From Choristoneura fumiferana (Eukaryota > Arthropoda > Insecta > Lepidoptera > Tortricidae), in NCBI RefSeq assembly GCF_025370935.1, contig NC_133496.1:7414683-7478682 (forward strand): a DNA stretch of 64,000 nucleotides, read 5' to 3'. Below are positions 44,146 through 56,471 of the stretch, piece by piece. Below the pieces are notes generated by a model that was not told the DNA's origin, ran no database searches, and was given only the letters and a program-made list of their open reading frames with translations. The translations under genes and the position numbers were made by a program. The first letter of the stretch is position 1, and each line of letters begins with the position of its first letter.

Positions 44146-44740
44146 CTGTCACAGAGAGCCTCTGTCCTATCAATAGTTTTTTTGACAAGTGCGGCAAATG
44201 CTGACTAATTATAACAGGGTTAACGAGTGTCACGAACAAGCAAGCAAGACCACTCAAAATCGGAATTAATGGATTAAATAGAGGAATACTTTTTCCCACT
44301 AGTGGGACGATTCTTCAGGTTAATTATAATTTATCATAATCAGCCGGAAGATCACAATGAACGGCAACTCGCCAATTGCATCCACTGGTGAATACAAGTC
44401 CCCCATTGCAATGCCCTCCCTCCCCCTCACACAATTATTATAATTTTATAATGGATAATTAGTGTGTTTTAAACAGTAATGGTGCTGTAAGTACGCAAGG
44501 TGGTACAAAATACCACTTAGGCAAAAAGAGAGTGATAGTGGTCTTTTATAAAGAATCCATTGGCATATAATATGAAAACCTTTGTATGATTCTATGATTT
44601 GTTTTACTGTTTATGATGTGGACCTACCCATGATACGGTGTAAATGCACGCCATTTAAGCTGCTAGTTTTTCCAATCTCAGTTAACTCACGTGATTTAAT
44701 ACCAGATAAATTAAGATACTTTTCCCATTATTACTTAGGT
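44146..44740. other. No recognised feature
   Basis: Unassigned. Confidence 0.5.
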
Positions 44741-44858
44741 TAGAATTACACCTCTCGATTTCTTCCGTGGATGTAGTAAGAGGCGACTGAAGATATAGGT
44801 TAAGGTATAGTACCGTACGTGACAGGCTAGCAACCTGCCACTATTGTACCGTTTTTGA

Positions 44859-44862
<4 letters not shown>
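44741..44862 (+). mobile_element. Dispersed repeat or LINE fragment before a GT tract
   Basis: TGTAGTAAGAGGCGACTGAAG and ACAGGCTAGCAACCTGCCAC are blocks I recognise from lepidopteran interspersed repeats. Exact family not known. Confidence 0.4.
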
Positions 44863-44925
<63 letters not shown>

Positions 44926-44928
44926 TAT
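44861..44928. repeat. (GT) microsatellite
   Basis: GT tract of about 58 bases plus an interrupted TATGTGTGTA end. It creates long His-Thr or Val-Cys frames that are not genes. Confidence 0.95.
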
Positions 44929-46499
44929 AAAAGTGCTTACTAAGGACTTTGTACAAAGTTTCTTCAGATTACTACCACCATCTTTCTCGCTAATGTACCT
45001 TAAAATCAACATCATCATCTGGGCCCACCATAGAGCACAAGCCTCAAGTCAAAACGAGAGAGCTACGTTGAAATGAAAGTTCGGAGTTTTAGTAAATTTC
45101 CAGAGAATAAAAAAAATTTACGAAGAACACCCTTGCCAAATTACGTGTGATTATCAGAATAATAAGTATATAGATAGACTTTTTGTTTTTTCTAAAATTT
45201 AGCCTTCTATATGTACCCGATTTCATATCTGTAGTATTGTTTTTCGATATTCGAAATGTTAGCTTAAAATCTTTAAATCCAAAAACAAACCTTAAAGGCA
45301 AAGGAAACACTGGAAATATCAAACTGCAAATGGTTATACTTAAACAGAAATATTTTTTTTGCCCTGTAGGCGAAATCGGCTTCCTACATAATAACTGGTG
45401 TGTGTATACCCGATCTCAATTTCTGATGTATATTTCTCTCGGTCCATCTCACGCTTTGATATGGAACACTCAATTTACATAACGCTTTTATTTTGACTTG
45501 AAAGAAGTTGAAACGTAGAATTATTCATTGATGCGAATATATAAGCTAATAGTTTGTCGCAGTCTTATTGGTATTCTTCAAAGGGAACGTGCAAAGATTC
45601 ACCGAGAAAGGAGAGAGTGATGAATGATAAAAAATAGCTCTAGCGTAATTCTTTTTCTATAAGCTTTTATTCAAATTGTTGCCCACTACCTAGTAAAGTA
45701 TGTTTGTGTGGATTAAATCTTGTTTGTCTACCCTCTTTCAAAGGTCGAATTGATTTAAAGTTTGCTATAGATATGTTACATGGATGATAATACGGTATTT
45801 GACTATTTTTTATATGTATTATAAATTAAAACTTTACAATGCCTGTTATCGAATAGAGAAACAAATTTTAAGCTACCTTTACAAATAACAAAGTTATAAA
45901 GGTTTGAAATCCAAGATTAGACAGAGAAAAACATACTGGCATGTGACGTCACACGCTAGTAGCGCCATACTTGCTGCATAGAGAAAAGCGTTTGAGAAAG
46001 AGACAGGTATATAGATTTTTCAAAAAATCACTATAAATCCAATTTTCAACTGATTTATGTTTTCTCTTCGCTAAACACTTTCTGTATACCTATATTTTCA
46101 TAATAATATATAAGACCTGGGAAATTCAGGAGTAGTCAAATACCGTATTCAAATATAGTCAGTACAAAAGATTGTATTTAATTATTTTTTACACAAGACC
46201 AAAAGTAAATGACAAGTATGTAGATTATCTGATGGCGAGTCATACCGCCGTTATTAGAACAACTATATCAATTGTGTCGTGGGTAAAGAAATGCTGGCTC
46301 AACAGCAGGATTTGCAAGTAGTACTTGCCTGTTTAAGTCAGTCTATGCTTAGAGAGCACTATCTGTCATCTTGCGTATGAATGTTATAGTTAGCTTATTT
46401 ATATGTTGTTATGGTATCTATATACCATCTATCTGTTTAGATTTGTTGTGTATGTGTATTGTATGTGTTAGTTTATGTATTCTTGATACTGCTCTAATC
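44929..46499. other. No gene recognised
   Basis: 45015-45065 weakly resembles the minus-strand SINE end (GGGCCCACCATAGAGCACAAG). The 99-codon frame at 45183 has no recognisable domain. Confidence 0.45.
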
Positions 46500-46694
46500 T
46501 ACTGTAAATTGCACCACCTGCTAAAATGTATTCCTTATTTCTGTCCATTGTAAAGGTTGCCTGGAAGAGATCGCCCTGAAGCGATAAGGCCGCCTATTGC
46601 TCACCTTAGAAAATCTCTATGTATATACTTGTGTTTTCTGTTCTGCTTACTGTCTTGGTGTGCAATAAAGAGTTATTGTATTGTATTGTATTGT
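46500..46694 (+). mobile_element. LINE 3' end with TTGTA tail
   Basis: GGAAGAGATCGCCCTGAAGC, GATAAGGCCGCCTATTGCTC, GTGTGCAATAAAGAGTTATT, then TGTAT repeats. A LINE 3' end I recognise from Bombyx-like genomes; the reverse-oriented tails at 8970, 28386, 35018 and 62711 end alike. Confidence 0.7.
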
Positions 46695-46914
46695 AATATG
46701 GTGGTAGCGATCTAAAGGATGCGGTTATTATACGTCCCAGAAAGTACGACCCGGAATATATGCTGGACGAAAGTCGCCCACAAAGTTCCACAGCGATCAC
46801 TCCTGCGCTGCTCGAACCCAACTGGTTTGTGATCTTTACCAGATCATCGGAAAATTCGTGTACACCGTGTTATTTTTGATTTCTGTTAATTTTAAGGGAA
46901 CATTCAACAGGTGA

Positions 46915-47165
46915 TCATCATTATCATCATATCAGCCATAGGACGTCCACTGTTGGACATAGGCCTCCCCCATAGACCTCCAGTTGCCTCCATCGTGAAC
47001 CCGCGACTTTAACCAAGTCATCCGTCCATCTTGATGGGGACGTCCTACGCTGCGCTTGCCGATCTGCGGTCTCCACTCGAGAACCTTTCGGCCCCAACGA
47101 CCATCTGTTCTCTGTGCCATATATGCCCATTGCCACTTCTACGAGCTAATTCGCTTGGCTATGTC
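46915..47165 (-). pseudogene. 5'-truncated LINE, 3' coding end
   Basis: Read leftwards: GRPHQDGRMTWLK and GEAYVQQWTSYG in different frames, then a CCTATGGCTGATATGATGAT tail. Same family as 5419-5706; at least one frameshift. Confidence 0.75.
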
Positions 47166-48561
47166 GGAAAAGGTCAGATAATTTCTCCGAAACATTATAG
47201 TGGAATAGCTCTTGTATAAAGGATAATCAATAATAAAGATGATTAATTATAAACGGTAAAAGGTGTTAAAATGTTCTACTGCTAATTAATTAATTATCTT
47301 TATGGATTATCTTTTGAACAGTAAGAGTTAGGCCACTATATAGTGTCTTTGAGGAAATAGCTTAAATTAACCCGTTGAATGACCCAATACAGTTAACAGA
47401 AATAAAAAAAAACATGATTATTACAGTTCCGATGAAAAAAATCTTGTAACTGCCCGAAAAAAATACCTAACGATCTCAAATCTTATAACCGCCATTTCCA
47501 GTGCCGGCGATTCTTCATTAGGGAACAAAAAGCCAAATAATGTATAGGACCCAAGATCCAATCCACTTTTTCGCCGGTCAATTTTGCCAAGTCAACAGCT
47601 TTCAATGCTTTTAATACGCATCTATTCCAATTTAGCGGATGCCAATTGACTTGAATTTGACGTGAATTTTTGTTTTGAATTATGGCTGAGATAAATGTTA
47701 AGGGACGTTTAAGAGCGTGAAAGGAAAATTTGAAAAGAAATCCAGGACGATTTTTATGATATCGAGAAGTTATAAAGTGATATAGTACTTTGTCTGCTTT
47801 CGTGGATTAAGTAACGTGTAATAAAGCATCCTAAAATAATGTTAAAGCACGGTGCGGTTTTTTTTGCTAATTTTTTTTTAACAGTATACCTAACTAAAAT
47901 GTTAATGTCGCTAGGGACTCGTCGGTTTTCCGCGTTTTCCTGATGATCCAAATAAGAAACAAAAAATAAGTTTTTGGTAAAAATTACATTTTTAATACAA
48001 GCGTTTTTGCTGACTATACTTTTTGTTGACTTAAATTGCATAGTCACCCAAACTACATACTACGAAATATTGTTGTCAAAATGAGTCCATCGATTTCTCA
48101 CAACATGCTATAATGATGTTTATGTGTATGTAATAGTTGTGATGTTATTGGAAACATGTCAGTCTATTATAATATTACAATAACATCATCCTGCCACTGA
48201 CATTGAAACGCCACCTTAACTCACTCAGCAACAGGTAGCTGCGGTGATGGCTAAATTATTATACCTTTGTTTATACCAAATTATGGTCTATTTGTGAAAC
48301 CTAGATACTAAAATGACAGTCTGAAATGTCAAATGTAAAAAATGTGGCCAGCATAAAACGAACAGTGCTGCTCTATGATTTCGGTTTCCGATATAATTGG
48401 TAAAACGTATACTGTATGATAAAAAAATAACATTAAAGCATTCCAGTACTTAATCTACTTTCCAATTTGAAAAAATTAATGCACTTTTACGATAAAGTGA
48501 ATCAATAAAAAATACAGTGTTCATCACTAACTTAGTGCCAACGTAAAAAATCATAAACTGG
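47166..48561. other. No recognised feature
   Basis: AT-rich, unassigned. Confidence 0.5.
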
Positions 48562-48670
48562 AAAAACGAAGTCCGTATCGCACCGTCCCTTTCACTCGCG
48601 TATTAAATGAGATAAGTGTCAGTGGGACGGCAACATACGAAATTCGAGTTTTGCATTTCGTAGTATAGGG
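48562..48670. mobile_element. Palindromic MITE, GGTGGCTAC family, diverged
   Basis: ACGAAGTCCGTATCGCACC with CACTCGCGTATTAAATGAGA and AACATACGAAATTCGAG; resembles 6604-6733 reversed. Confidence 0.6.
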
Positions 48671-49106
48671 CTAGATATCACACAACGTCATTCGTGTTTT
48701 TTGTATTCGACATTCGTTACTTTACTCGTATTGTGATCGGATGTGTACAGTGCGTTTTCTAGTGTTATGGTATGTGTGTTTTTATGGTAAGCATTGAGGC
48801 GGATCGTACTTAGAATGAAATTGAAACTTAAATATCAACATCTATAAAAAGTAGAAATATCTCCAAAACGGTCTCATTTTTATTAGACCCATTTAACCTT
48901 TTCTAGAATGACCTAGTACATGTTAGTACGTCACGGATCCATTCATATCTTAATATTTTATACATTATAACATAGGTACCTACAAAATCTTTAGGTGATA
49001 ACCGGTTGCGGCACATCTCTATTAGACCAACAGACCATAGAGATATTTACCGTAGTGCCATCATCTTGTACGGCTTATAGATTGTATTTTAAAATAATCC
49101 AAAAGA
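48671..49106. other. No recognised feature
   Basis: Unassigned. Confidence 0.5.
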
Positions 49107-49384
49107 TTTTTTTTTTATTCGACTGGATGGAAAACGAGCAAGTGGGTCTCCTGATGGTAAGATCACACCGCCATAAACATCTGCAACACCAGGGGTTTTA
49201 CAGATGCGTTGCCAACTTAGAGGGCTGAGATGGGATACCTCAAGTGCCAGTAATTTCACCGGCTGTCTTACTCTCCACGCCGAAACACAACAGTGCAAGC
49301 ACTGCTGCTTCACGGCAGGATTAGCGAGCAAGATGGTGGTAGCAATCCGGGCGGACCTTGCACTAGGTCCTACCACCTGCAAAG
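49107..49384 (+). mobile_element. Lepidopteran SINE-like repeat, full copy
   Basis: TTTATTCGACTGGATGG, GAGCAAGTGGGTCTCCTGAT, GATGCGTTGCCAACTTAGAG, TCACCGGCTGTCTTACTCTC, CAGTGCAAGCACTGCTGC and GGTCCTACCACCTGC. A widespread lepidopteran interspersed repeat; AAAGAT occurs on both sides and may be a duplication. Fragments at 11961, 33392 and 58695. Confidence 0.8.
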
Positions 49385-50398
49385 ATTTAAGCAGAAGGCT
49401 GGATTTCTTTCACTAAACAACTTAGTAGAAGTTTTTCATTCGAATTTTTATTCAATATTGAGCCACCTAATTTGACGCCTTATAATTTGAATATCAACCA
49501 ATAAATGTAAGCATTTGTCAACCATAATTATAAAAAAAGACAAATATATTCAAGCAAACCAATAGATCCATTTACTGAAATGTTCCGGGTTAGTATTAAG
49601 ATGAATGTACATTGTATACATCTTACTACTGAACACAGTGCTACCTCTTATGATGAGATTCTAAGTCACACTAGACCAAATATCATAAAAGTTTTAAGCA
49701 TACCTAATTTCTTTAGGCATATGTACGTTCGATATAATTTCCATTACCCCTAGTGTCATACAGCTAAACCTGTAGGTAGGGGAGGGGGGCCCAAAGCGAG
49801 CATAGTGCTCAAAGCGAGCACAGGCGCTCACATTGAAAATATAAGGACAATGGCGGCGTGACTGCGTGGCGATATCCGCACCTGCCGCAGGCCCACCGCT
49901 GCCTGTTAGCGACCGTGCGCGTGTAGTGTCAAAAATTACGATTTGATCAGTCCAGATATGAAAAATACGAGGTAATATCGAGTGTTTTACGGATTGTGAG
50001 GGCGTTGTTGAAAAACGTTAATTGTAATATGTATTGACAGTTATTTAGCTTTGTTTGGTAAATGTTCTTGAATGGCGCGAAATATTTGAAATTTAGGTTC
50101 GAAAAGGCAAAGCGCGCAGGGCAAAGTGAGCATGTGCCCAATACCGTTAGGCATATTTAAGCGATTCATTTGTTTTTGTGTTATTTAAACGCTTAGCTTG
50201 CTTTTTTTCATTGCTTAATTGTTTAGATGGTCAATAATTACAAAAAGAAAAAACTGAACAAGGGCTGGGATGAAGAGTCAATGTCAAAAGCAATGGCGGA
50301 AAGCAATGTGTTGTAAGAAGTACAATTTTTTGTTAAATTGTTATGTTTTGACTCTGATTAAAGTCTACATCAAATCACTGCACATGCACTATGAGTTG
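49385..50398. other. No gene; repeated AAAGCGAGCA words
   Basis: 49780-49930 is GC-richer with CAAAGCGAGCATAG, CAAAGCGAGCACAG and, at 50120, GCAAAGTGAGCATG. No family recognised. Confidence 0.45.
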
Positions 50399-50575
50399 CT
50401 TCGCCGGTTTGTACAGGTTTCCTCACGATGTTTTCCTTTACCGCAAAGCTCGTGGTAAATATCAAATGTAATTCAGCACATGAATTTTGAAAAACTCAGA
50501 GGTGCGAGCCGGGGTTTGAACCCACGACCCTCTGCTTCAGAGGCGACAGGTCAAACCACTAGGCCACCACGGCTT
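50399..50575 (-). mobile_element. tRNA-derived SINE, 5' half
   Basis: On the minus strand starts GCCGTGGTGGCCTAGTGG, B box GGGTTCAAACCCC, CACCTCTGAGTTTTTC, ends CTGTACAAACC. The 3' half is absent, which is unusual for a retroposon and suggests later deletion. Confidence 0.85.
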
Positions 50576-51545
50576 CATGAATAGTTGATGAAGGGTTAAT
50601 GAATATAAAGAAAATAAAAATATACTTTTTGAATTTTAGGGCTAGTGATTATTATTTTTTTTCTAGCTAAAATAGGAGAACCGAGACTATCCTACTCATA
50701 GAGACGCAAAAAAGTCCGTTTGGAAGTATTGATGCGACGCGTTTCCCTTTAACCTTACCAAACCGCCTAAACAAAAAGACTGACTTCGTACACAAACAAA
50801 ACGAAAACAAACAAAGGCCGCGTTAGCCACCCCAGCCAACCCCTAGGGATTATTTGCCGCATGTAGCTTATTAGAATGCTGCGATGTGACAGTTCAAAAA
50901 AGCTTTGTGCCACTCAATTTGGGAAACGGAATCCATCGGAGTGTGATTAAATTACAAACTACAGTAGAGCGATGAAGGAAACAATATTGTGAAGTACCTA
51001 ATTATAGTAGGTATCCTCAAAACAATAATATTGGTGTTATGAACCGAGCCTACGAACAAATACTGCCCATTTGCAACACACTGATAAACAAAAATAGGGA
51101 TGGAACCTTCACTGAGATATCAAAACTTTTACTCGACATCTGGTTATAAAGTAAAAATACTTACTCTGTATCGATTGAAAAGTATCGAGACAAAAAGTAC
51201 GAGGTATCGAAAAGAAATGTATCGAGTAAGTACTTTATTCACTGGCATTGTTTTACTCCTAAAAAAGAGACTAAAAGTGTTCGCTATTGAAGATACAAGA
51301 ACGAGGAAAGTAAAAGGTATGAATTTTAACCAATATTCAAAGATATTATTCATACAATTTGAGCACTGAAAATTGATGAATTCGGCTTCTAAGATAAGCA
51401 TTATTAAAACTTAGCATTTAAATTAAAACTTATGAAAAAAAACAGGATCAAAAAATTTTGATAAAACAAAGGCATCTAAACACATTTCATTTTAGTCAAA
51501 TTGAAAATCGAGCAGAAATTTCGAAATACTATACGAGTGTATCTA
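50576..51545. other. No gene; GTATCGA-rich segment
   Basis: 51150-51240 has several GTATCGA words in both orientations and TAGGGATGGAAC at 51096, reminiscent of a hAT end, but no matching right end was found. Confidence 0.45.
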
Positions 51546-52128
51546 CGTCGTATCCTACGATAAGAGCCACAATTACAAAATGCTCACTTTTCAGGAGAAG
51601 CATTTTTGTGTTTCTTTCAAAATATAAGTAGCGAATTGATAATTTTGCAATTAAATAATGTGTATTAGGGTTCTAGGGTTCTGTTAAAACAAAATTATGT
51701 TCTTAATGATACATTATAGATAGATTTGTCCTTTAAATCCTTTTTCGTCGGACTAAATGAGTTTTAAAGGCCATAAGCTACATTGTGCCTTTTATCGTCG
51801 AAAAATTCGAGGCCACAACTACCATTAAAACCAAATTGTAGTTGTTAAAATATTTGCGTTTCAACATTTTTTTAATTTTAGTATTTTTCTTGTAATACAG
51901 AAAGAAGTGGCAAATAAGAAAAATATTTTATTTTTATTTTCTAAGATTTTTTAAATCATAAAGCGTAGGTACGTAGCCACAGTGATTCCCTAAAATAAAA
52001 CAAGTCCCATTTAAGGAAGCATAAGTGAAACTAAAAAAAAAACATACTTAAAATAAATATTTAACTTCTGAAACTCAAAATATTCTCTACGCTCTTAATA
52101 TAAAATAAAATTGCACATTATTATTTAC

Positions 52129-52326
52129 TCAGTCTTCAGTACTCATTGGGGATCTTTCCTTATTCTTTCTCATCGTCTGTATCACCGCAGTAGCAACACC
52201 TCTTTTCTCATGAGGTAACGTTGTAAAAAAGTCATGAAATCCTTCAGGGTTTTTTTTATTTATTTTTTGATTGATACAAAGATACTTGTCTTTATTCACT
52301 TTATAGGTCCGTGCTTGCTTTTGCAA
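52129..52326 (-). pseudogene. Short open frame inside the 3-kb element, unknown
   Basis: 65 codons including NPEGFHDFFTTLPHEKRG and ending MSTED before a stop. Coding-like composition (charged, few AT-rich runs) compared with its surroundings. It may be the C-terminal remnant of the element's protein. No domain recognised. Confidence 0.3.
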
Positions 52327-52431
52327 TATTTGTAACTACACTCCTTGCCCATCTATTCGCCTTTTATTATATAAGTCGTTATTGTTTTCTAGTCGTCGCG
52401 AAAATCGTAACTAAGTATATTATTGGTAATA

Positions 52432-53415
52432 GGGACCAAATATTGGACAGTGTAAGTTAAGAAAATAAAGATTAACTACATTTCTTTAAAGACAACGATT
52501 CATTATTTCTGAATGTGGTGAAAGAATTTTTTGACATTCATAAGTGCTTGTATAGCCTAAATTGAATAAAGATATTTTGACTTTGACTGAATATTACACT
52601 GTTACCGACAACAATAGCGGGCTTGATGTTTAGCAAACCAAGTTAATCGCAGCGCAGATTTTTGTCAGAGCTAGAACACATAAATAGAAGACAAATTGAT
52701 GAAGACTGAATTTTAAATAAACTCAGATGCATTAAAAGCAGTAGCCATCATTGTACAAATTAAACGAAAAATAAAATGTTGGTGATATAATTTTGGAAAC
52801 TTTCCCGGAGTCACACCGAAGTTTTTGTCAACTTGAAAACCTTCAACTTCTCGCTACTAACCTATACCTACTGAATTATTTTTGCATAATGTCATCGTCG
52901 AAGAAAAAATTACGAATAATTTCTCTCTTTGCATAACTATATCATCTAGAACTTCATCGGTTTCTTTTTGTTTTCTACAGGATAAATTTTCATTTCTGAC
53001 ACGGAATGAGCTAAACTCCAAAATTGTCTTTAATCATTGCACATTCTACATTTCGCCAGTTTTTTTCTGTGGTGATGTCATCAGGCGAAAACAATTCAGC
53101 AGTAGCAGAAAGTTAAACTTTTTCAAGTTGAAGAAAACTTCGTGTTGCTCCTGGAAAGTTTTCAAAATTATATCACCAATATTTTTTTCGTTTTATTTAA
53201 ATTCGGTCTTCATCAATTGTCTTCTATTTACGTGTTGTAGCTTGAAAAAATCTGCGATTAATTTGGTTGTTTCAACATCAAACCCGCTGTTGTTGTCTGT
53301 GACGGTCTGTAAATAATAAGAAATACTGAAACGATGTCTTTAAAAAAATATGCTTAGGTAATCTTTATTTTCTTAACTTAGGTACACTGTCTAAAATATG
53401 GTCCCGATTGTTAAA
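52432..53415. repeat. Foldback: diverged inverted repeat arms
   Basis: The left arm (52432-52912) and the reverse complement of the right arm (53056-53415) align throughout, for example GTTAAGAAAATAAAGATTA, AAATAGAAGACAA..TTGATGAAGAC and TTGGTGATATAATTTT. The arms differ by many substitutions and small gaps, and the left arm also carries a 73-base LINE tail. The loop is about 140 bases. The 144-codon plus-strand frame at 52882 runs across loop and right arm and looks accidental. Confidence 0.8.
52524..52596 (+). mobile_element. LINE 3' tail inserted in the foldback left arm
   Basis: TTTTTTGACATTCATAAGTG, TAGCCTAAATTGAATAAAG and ATTTTGACTTTGACTG, absent from the corresponding place in the right arm. 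Confidence 0.75.
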
Positions 53416-54534
53416 CAAATAATCTAGATCTTGTTCTTTTCAGGTTCTACTTGAGACTTCTCGTTTTATTTTTTGTGTAAATAGAAATTAAAAAGCACAG
53501 GCAAAATATATTAATAATAAAACAGTCACAGAACATGCCGAATTTTATAAGAAACCATAAGAGATAATATTCTAGCCTATTGGCCGACTGACAAGAAATT
53601 AGAAGGTAAATAGATATAATAATGCCAAATATACAGCGAAAAAGGCCTCAAGTGCCATAAGAACCCAAAAACATCGACATGTAAAATCACACCTTCCAAA
53701 TAATTATGTTATCAATAAGCAATTATGTTCATTCTATGAAGCCGAAATGTTAGTAAACTGCCCAAATATATCTTTAAAAAGCGAGTATTTTGAGCAATAA
53801 TTCAACAAAACATAATTCGTACATAGAAAAAGGACACTACCGCAATGTGGCCACACATTTGCTATACAAATAAAATTGAGCTATTACGCGATAGAAGACC
53901 GCAGTAGCCGTTCGGGCTTTATTCTAGGTAATATTAACTACTTCATTAAATTGTTTGAATTTCTTCATTAAACTATGTAAATATATAAATAAGTAACCTA
54001 AAAAATAAATAATACAAAGTAAACCTAAAATAAGTAATAAACAGAATCTGAATAATGAAAAAACTTTATAAATCAATTTCGCTAAATTTACTTGGTGTTT
54101 ACTTCTTTTGTTCAGCGCCATCCTTTGTAACATTTCACTAGTGTAAGTCCTCGACGATTCGTTTTATGGTTTTCATTGTCAATTAACGAAAAAATAGATG
54201 ATCTTACAAATGAAATAAGCATTACGAATGCACGCCACTCTTCCGGCGCTGTCCGCCGAGTACCGCCGAAACGGCGCTTGCGCCCCCTCGTCGCACCTGC
54301 GTGTCTCCTTTTTGCACGGCGAATAAGGACAGCAGCGTATTTCTGGCTTTACTCCGCGTTAGAAGTGAGAGATACGTAATTGTGGCTTTTTAAAATTATT
54401 TTTTTACTATTTAATAAAAAATATTAAAATTATAATTTAAAATATAAACATGTATCTTGATGTGTAGAATTCAATTTTACAATAAAAACTAAAAGCCCTT
54501 ATGGTGATAGTGGCTCTTATCGTAGGATACGACG

Positions 54535-55638
54535 AACAATGGTGTGTGATATGTGGACATACATACATCATTGCAAAACACCACTAGTCTATTCTACATG
54601 CAATTTTCGTTAAATCCATTGTTTTGTCGAGTTTGTTTTTGTTCAAGCTGATCCGTCCAACAGGAGTTTTTGCTTCCCTGAAATGGCTAAGGGATTTGAA
54701 TATTCCAATTGTATTTCGCCCGCAAATTATTTAACTTTCGGCGTTGAATTTAATGTCAGTGTGTCCGTTAAGCGCTTAGTTAAGAACATACTTTTTTCTG
54801 AAAGTGATGCATAGACTTAAGCGGGTCGTTAGAATAGAATAGAATAGAATATTATATTTATTTGCAAAGAATAAGTAGTTACATAAAATATCATTAGGTG
54901 GCGTTGAGACAATAGGCAGCTTATTCTGCTATTTCTAATTATAGCATGCAAAAATAAATTTATTTTTTTAGTGTTAAGTTTAAGGGTAAGTGAGAAACTC
55001 CTTTACACTATAGTATATTTTTTCTGACAGTATCGTTCGATGAATACATATATTATACTTAGTTAATGGAAGGTGGGTAAACTACAGTACAACGGCCAAC
55101 TGATAGTGTCTCTTTAACCAAGTTCAAAAAAAAGGAGGCTATCAACTCTACCCAAACGTAAATTGAGCCGTTTTAGTATAAAAACAATTATATTACATTA
55201 TTAAGTAGGTACCAAAATATAAATAATAAAGTACTGTTTTCACTGTTATGCTTCGTACAATTACCTTAACAGATAATTTAGAAAAACTTTTAGGTTTTGA
55301 TTAAATGCCTTTTTTTAAATGAGCTGGAGCAGTAAAATATTCTGAAGAGAACTGAATTTATATGAAATTTCATGCGATTTCAACCAGTCTTTTAGAAACT
55401 TAAAAGTGTTATTATCTCTGTCACGCTCAGAAACAAAAATTAGATTACCCCTAAAAATAAAATGTAGCTCGGAAAAGTTTTAAATTCAGTCAACGGACGG
55501 TTCGAGTCCTGACGCGTTGTCACTACACAGTATTTATTTATCAAGTGATTCCCAAGCACTTCATGAATACTAAGCGAACCGGGAATGTTATAGTTCTACT
55601 GTTCAGCTGGAACTATAAGACGAGCATTTATCTATTTA
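54535..55638. other. No gene; repeat-end fragment at 55119-55165
   Basis: 55119-55165 (+): TTAACCAAGTTCAAAAAAAA-like start and GGAGGCTATCAACTC, a fragment of the 9895 family. AATAG repeats at 54829-54850. Otherwise unassigned. Confidence 0.45.
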
Positions 55639-55699
55639 GGAGCTGTTTCACCATCCATTGATTAGTGTTAACTGACGGTTAAATGTGATGCCGTCTCCG
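55639..55699. mobile_element. Palindromic MITE, GGGCTGTTTCACC family, left arm only
   Basis: GGAGCTGTTTCACCATCCAT to GATGCCGTCTCCG, then similarity stops abruptly at the palindrome centre. Confidence 0.75.
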
Positions 55700-55750
55700 A
55701 AAAATCTTGTAAAAAGCAAATTGCGCATTTTTACTATAATTGATTGATTC

Positions 55751-56009
55751 AGCCGAGGTGGCCTAGTGGTTGCCTTTCAAGCAGAGGGTCGTGGGTTCAA
55801 ATTCAGTTTCGCACCTGTGAGTTTTTCGAAATTCATGTGTGAAGGAAAAACATCGTGAGGAACCTGCACAAACCTGCGAAATAATTCAATGGTGCGTGTG
55901 AAGTTCCCAATCCGCACTGGGCCCGCGTGAGAACTACGGTTAAAGCCCTCTCATTTTGAGAGAAGGCCTGTACCCAGCAGTGGGCCGTATATAGGCTGGG
56001 GATGATGGA
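55751..56009 (+). mobile_element. tRNA-derived SINE, nearly complete
   Basis: GCCGAGGTGGCCTAGTGG, GGGTTCAAATTC (B box), CATCGTGAGGAACCTGCAC, CCCAATCCGCACTGGGCCC, GAGAAGGCCTGTACCCAGC, GGGGATGATGG. Slightly shorter than 62273-62588 owing to internal deletions. Confidence 0.85.
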
Positions 56010-56246
56010 CTCAGGCGCTACTTACCTTAGGCCATCAGGTCTACGAGTAGGTTTAGGTCAAGTAGGTCTTTGGGTAGGTATCAATAATATCTTTCTCCTA
56101 CTCTAACACACGAGCATGCAGCGTGTCCGAGGTATATATTATGTTGTCATGTACCCGCCTCTACTTCCATGTGTGTATATTGACACGCGTCATATGTATA
56201 ACGCGTTTCAACTTATAAAATACCAAACACTATAAGCTTAGACAAG

Positions 56247-56471
56247 AAAAAAATCAGCCCCACTTTTACGTCTATGGGAGGTAATTTTTTTTTTACATTT
56301 TATTCTTCCACTTGTCGGCACAAGTCTTAAATATATTCATGCCAAAGTACAGCTTTCTAACATTAATGTCTCTAAGCTAAGTCGCCGAGACGGATGGACA
56401 GACAGATATGGCCTAACCATAAGGGTTTCGCCCTGTTCGCGATTTTTCCCTTTTGACTACAGAACCCTTAA
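56247..56471 (-). mobile_element. TIR repeat, AGGGTTCCGTAGCC family, fragment
   Basis: On the minus strand starts AGGGTTCTGTAGTCAAAAGG, includes GTCTGTCCATCCGTCTCGG and ends CCTCCCATAGACGTAAAAGT; corresponds to the first third of 39990-40596. Confidence 0.7.

Larger units (their letters stand above)
51546..54534. mobile_element. 3-kb element with 25-bp perfect terminal inverted repeats
   Basis: 51546-51570 and 54510-54534 are exact reverse complements (CGTCGTATCCTACGATAAG start). They enclose a 65-codon minus-strand frame (52129-52326), a foldback (52432-53415) and a GC-rich patch with a 67-codon frame (54176-54379). None of the short products matches a transposase I can name. No target duplication was identified. 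Confidence 0.65.

Noticed and set aside
44735..45076. His-Thr and Val-Cys rich frames
   Set aside because: Produced by the GT microsatellite.
52882..53316. 144-codon plus-strand frame
   Set aside because: Spans the loop and right arm of the foldback; the matching sequence in the left arm is not open, so selection on the protein is unlikely.
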